From: Vreelandella stevensii S18214
GTDB taxonomy: Bacteria; Pseudomonadota; Gammaproteobacteria; Pseudomonadales; Halomonadaceae
DNA: 64,000 bases
Assembly: GCF_000275725.1 (NCBI RefSeq)
Contig: NZ_AJTS01000052.1
Location: forward strand, 16,846 to 80,845
Direction of reading: 5' to 3'
Under the pieces are notes generated by a model. That model ran no database searches, was not told where the DNA came from, and saw nothing but the letters and a program-made list of their open reading frames with translations. Position numbers and translations under genes: made by a program. Below are positions 61,526-64,000 of this stretch, piece after piece. The first letter of the stretch is position 1. Each line of letters begins with the position of its first letter.

Positions 61526-63295
61526 ATGTCGGCAACCGAAGAGCAGAGGGCTCATCGTCGCCACCTACGCGACCTGATGTGGGCCCTTTTGGGTGAGGTG
61601 GTGCGACCATTCCGCTGGCAGGTAGGCGCCATTCTCTTGAAGCAAGTAACAGCGCAGATACTGTTGCTGGCCAGCCTGTTGCTACCTTGGCAGCTGTTAC
61701 AAGTCTTGATGAGCGGTCAGAGTCGTTTGACCCGCGGATTGCCTGCACAGTTTGGCGATAATGACAAGATGGCGATGCTACTGGCCCTGGCCGTTCTCTG
61801 CTTTTGCGCGTTTGCGCTAATGCGGTGGTGGGTCAAGCGCAGCATCTCACGTTTGTTCGACGCCCTTTTGCTTAGGCTCAACAAGACACGCCTGGTAGCT
61901 AATCATCGGCCTTTGGGCAGGCGCATGCTGGCCATCGTGATGGGAGCGCTCTCCTCGACGTGCATTGCCCTATTGTTTTGTTTGGTCATTGCCCTTTTGC
62001 ACCCGGCGCTAGGGTTCCTGGCAGCGGTTTGCGTGGCCATCCTGGGGTTTATCGTGGCGCGTTACTACCGCTTCGAAAAAGTGCCACAGCTTCAGGAAAC
62101 GCTGCAAAGCAACGTATTGTCGGTCATCAATATCAGCTTTGCGCTTGGCTTTGTCATCCTGGCCATCGACTATCTGTATGGATCGGCGCGTCCCCTGTTC
62201 ACACTGTTCGTTCTGCTGATTGCGTTGCGCCAAATGATGGCCGCCAGCGTCAACGGCATGGTCAACGCTCTGGGTATCATCAAACACGTTCAGCACATCA
62301 ACATGCTGTTGCTCCCTCGCGCCCGGCAGGTAGCGATTGGCGAAGCAACGGACTTCCTCAAGCGCTTTGATGCGGCACGATTGACCCAATGGCTGCCCGC
62401 CTGGTTGGCCGAACGTCATCATCTCGCATTCGTCGACATCGTCGAGTGCCGTCTGCTGCACAGTCGTACCGTCGCCCATGTGCTGCTACGCACGCAGCAG
62501 GACAGCGCAAGCCCCTCCTACTGGCTGTTGAAATGTTACGTGCCTTCGCGAGAGAACGAAGCGCACCACGAAATTGCGCTGCTCGAAGAGCGCAGTGCGG
62601 CGGCGGGAGCAATGCCGTCTGAAGTACCCAAACTAATCGGTCATGGCGACTTGCTCTGGTGCCATTACGTCGCTCTAGACATCGGCAGCCTGCGCCCGCA
62701 ATGGCTCAACTCGGAAGAACGCAAACCCTGGCTGGCGGCGCTTCGCCAAGCGTTACTGCAGACGCCGCTGTCACCGAGCCTGATAGCACAGTACCGAGCT
62801 ACCTTTGCCACGTTGCCAGAACGCATGAGAAGCATTGATACGAACCGCTTTGATTATTTGATGCAGGACGATCGGCAAGGCTTTCAGATCACGCGATTCC
62901 AGGAAAGCTGGCCACATATGATCGCGTTAATCGAGAAGGTGCCAGCCGGCCTCACGCTTCAGAACCCTGCCACTGCACGCCTCGCATTGATAAACCAACA
63001 ACCTCTATTACTCGACTGGCAAGGCTGGAGCCATGATACCCTGGGCGCCCATTGGCCTCTCTCGGCCAAACTCAATGGGGAAGTGCTCGCGCTGTTGTCG
63101 GCAAACTGGCCGCAGCTCACCCAGAGCCCCGAGTGGGAAGCGCTGCACTCCCCGGAAGAGGCCACGCTCCATATCGCGCTGGCCGCGCGAGCCCATGAGT
63201 TTTGCCACCGCTGCCGCTTCGATAATGACGCTGGCGCTCTCAATATGATGGCGGGTCTGTTAAAGGCTCATGAATCCCTACGCGCAGACCCGTAA
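61526..63295 (+). CDS. ABC-exporter-like membrane domain fused to kinase-like domain (family not recognised)
   Basis: The 589-residue protein is placed from ATG 61526 (AAGGG upstream); GTG 61514 overlaps the previous stop by 4 bp. Residues about 25-255 hold six hydrophobic helices, including LLLASLLLPWQLLQVLM and ISFALGFVILAIDYLYG, spaced like an ABC exporter membrane domain. No nucleotide-binding domain follows. The C-terminal ~320 residues look kinase-like in the APH manner: YWLLKCYVPSRENEAHHEIA (Lys336 as beta3 lysine, Glu in helix C) and LALINQQPLLLDWQGWSHDT (Asp497 like the DFG/IDWE Asp). The HxD catalytic loop is not evident, so it may be a pseudokinase. Confidence 0.8.
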   Translation: MSATEEQRAHRRHLRDLMWALLGEVVRPFRWQVGAILLKQVTAQILLLASLLLPWQLLQVLMSGQSRLTRGLPAQFGDNDKMAMLLALAVLCFCAFALMRWWVKRSISRLFDALLLRLNKTRLVANHRPLGRRMLAIVMGALSSTCIALLFCLVIALLHPALGFLAAVCVAILGFIVARYYRFEKVPQLQETLQSNVLSVINISFALGFVILAIDYLYGSARPLFTLFVLLIALRQMMAASVNGMVNALGIIKHVQHINMLLLPRARQVAIGEATDFLKRFDAARLTQWLPAWLAERHHLAFVDIVECRLLHSRTVAHVLLRTQQDSASPSYWLLKCYVPSRENEAHHEIALLEERSAAAGAMPSEVPKLIGHGDLLWCHYVALDIGSLRPQWLNSEERKPWLAALRQALLQTPLSPSLIAQYRATFATLPERMRSIDTNRFDYLMQDDRQGFQITRFQESWPHMIALIEKVPAGLTLQNPATARLALINQQPLLLDWQGWSHDTLGAHWPLSAKLNGEVLALLSANWPQLTQSPEWEALHSPEEATLHIALAARAHEFCHRCRFDNDAGALNMMAGLLKAHESLRADP

Positions 63296-63313
63296 CCTCC
63301 GTTTCTCGTTTGC

Positions 63314-63362
63314 TTGACACGCAAATACTGCCCATTCATTGCGTATTGGCCACCGGTACAAT
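63314..63362 (+). promoter_or_regulatory. Possible promoter region of the adhesin gene
   Basis: The 183-bp gap before the adhesin is the only sizeable one after the exporter gene. It holds a consensus TTGACA (63314-63319), but no good -10 at 17 bp, and a TACAAT (63357-63362) without a good -35. Confidence 0.35.
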
Positions 63363-63478
63363 AGGCAACCCCGTTGGCCAGCGCTACCTTGTTTAAAATG
63401 CCGCCAATAGGCTTTTCTGCGTCTGCAGTCAGTCAGCCTCGGCAACCCCTTAATCGAGCGGTGGGTGGAGAACAAGAC

Positions 63479-64000
63479 ATGGCAACGGTGATTGCGATTT
63501 CAGGTCAAGCATGGGCACGCGACGAAGATGGCAACCTGCGTGAACTGCGCATCGGTGACGTCATTCAGGAGGGTGAAACACTCATTACCTCCGCCGATGG
63601 TCGCGTCGAGCTGGACTTTGCCGACGGCACCGGCGCCAACGTAGTAGAGGGTGGCCAGGAAGTTGCTGTTACCCCTGAGCTGAACACAGACGCCATTGTC
63701 GCCACCGATGCCAGCGCCCAGGACGATGACCTGGAAGCCCTGCTTGCCGCCCTTGAAGATGAAGACGGTGACCTGCTCGACCTCCTTGATGCTACTGCTG
63801 CCGGTGCTGGCGCAGGTGGTGGCGGTGGCGGCGGCAGCAGCTTCGTCCGCGCTGCCCGGATCGCCGAAGAAACCGACCCACAAAGCTTCAGCACCGAAGG
63901 CGGCTTGGAAGGCGCCGAATTCGTAGAGTTTGACGGAGGTGCTGCCGCTGCCGCTACTGCTGACGATACAGATGCCGACGCGGATGCCGATGCGGACGCA
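63479..64000 (+). CDS. Giant LapA/BapA-type adhesin, N-terminal retention module (3' end outside window)
   Basis: ATG 63479 opens a frame of 174 codons that runs out of the window. The beginning, MATVIAISGQAWARDEDGNL and RELRIGDVIQEGETLITSAD, is the retention module that plugs the TolC-type pore. A TAAG sequence at residues 106-109 (LLDATAAGAGAGG) matches the LapG cleavage site of Pseudomonas LapA at almost the same position. A glycine stretch and an Asp/Ala repeat (DADADADA) follow, the start of the extended repeat region. Export would use the exporter encoded upstream. No Sec signal is present, as expected. Confidence 0.93.
   Translation, partial: MATVIAISGQAWARDEDGNLRELRIGDVIQEGETLITSADGRVELDFADGTGANVVEGGQEVAVTPELNTDAIVATDASAQDDDLEALLAALEDEDGDLLDLLDATAAGAGAGGGGGGGSSFVRAARIAEETDPQSFSTEGGLEGAEFVEFDGGAAAAATADDTDADADADADA

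Noticed and set aside
63330-63365. Sigma54 promoter before the adhesin gene
   Set aside because: A TGGCC and a TACA are present, but the GG-N10-GC spacing is not met.

Overview
The window looks like chromosomal sequence of a moderately halophilic gammaproteobacterium, most probably Halomonas or a close relative in the Halomonadaceae. The reasons are the high-GC, gammaproteobacterial codon use, the core order rnr-rlmB-tRNA-Leu and rpsF-rpsR-(membrane protein)-rplI-dnaB, a complete seven-gene Mrp Na+/H+ antiporter operon, a PHA-synthesis regulator (phaR), a high-potential iron-sulfur protein, and an Na+/alanine symporter. The genus is inferred from gene content and protein resemblance only. The window begins inside a LysR regulator gene and ends inside the first 174 codons of a giant adhesin gene.

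Layout. 1-11 kb: metabolic and stress genes (LysR fragment, lipocalin, YjbQ protein, AlsT symporter, AzoR, an alkyltransferase-like protein, an acetyltransferase/amidohydrolase gene split by a frameshift, an EamA exporter, a FadH-type flavoenzyme, threonine aldolase). 11-16.6 kb: the prkA-yeaH-spoVR stationary-phase trio and a convergent HiPIP gene. 16.8-24.6 kb: an AsnC-type ligand-binding protein, a DNA/RNA endonuclease, three tandem tRNA-Leu(CAG) genes, rnr-rlmB and the rpsF-rplI ribosomal block. 24.8-27.4 kb: dnaB, interrupted by a 416-residue LAGLIDADG intein. 28-31.5 kb: an iron-sulfur photolyase with a DUF393 partner, divergent from hemH. 31.7-37.6 kb: mrpABCDEFG. 37.8-46.2 kb: a DUF2256 gene interrupted by UGA, a CRY-DASH photolyase, then mltB-like, retropepsin-like, rsmE, phaR, purD, thioesterase, prkB and HIT genes. 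46.4-52.4 kb: ettA, a repeat-rich gap, small genes, a short LOV photoreceptor, an MFS transporter, a selenoprotein-W-like protein and an EamA exporter.

52.6-64 kb is the most unusual region. It is a LapA-type adhesion locus with a TolC outer-membrane channel, a LapB-type ABC exporter carrying a cysteine-less C39-like domain, an HlyD/LapC adaptor, a LuxR regulator with a degenerate receiver domain, and at the end a giant adhesin. The adhesin's N-terminal retention module carries a TAAG site, the kind of site cleaved by the periplasmic protease LapG. Three tightly coupled genes of no recognised function sit between exporter and adhesin: a cytosolic protein with a predicted alpha/alpha-toroid domain, a secreted HExxH metallopeptidase-like protein, and a fusion of a six-helix ABC-exporter-like membrane domain to a kinase-like domain. 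They are the best candidate for an undescribed system, possibly one that modifies, matures or anchors the adhesin.

Light is a second theme. Two photolyase/cryptochrome genes share a similar TATACA-centred imperfect palindrome upstream, and a short LOV protein lies 10 kb away. Repeats are frequent: two copies of a ~141-bp palindrome-ended element, and a REP-like family built on GTGGGAGG and its complement at 3.8, 46.3 and 48.3-48.7 kb.
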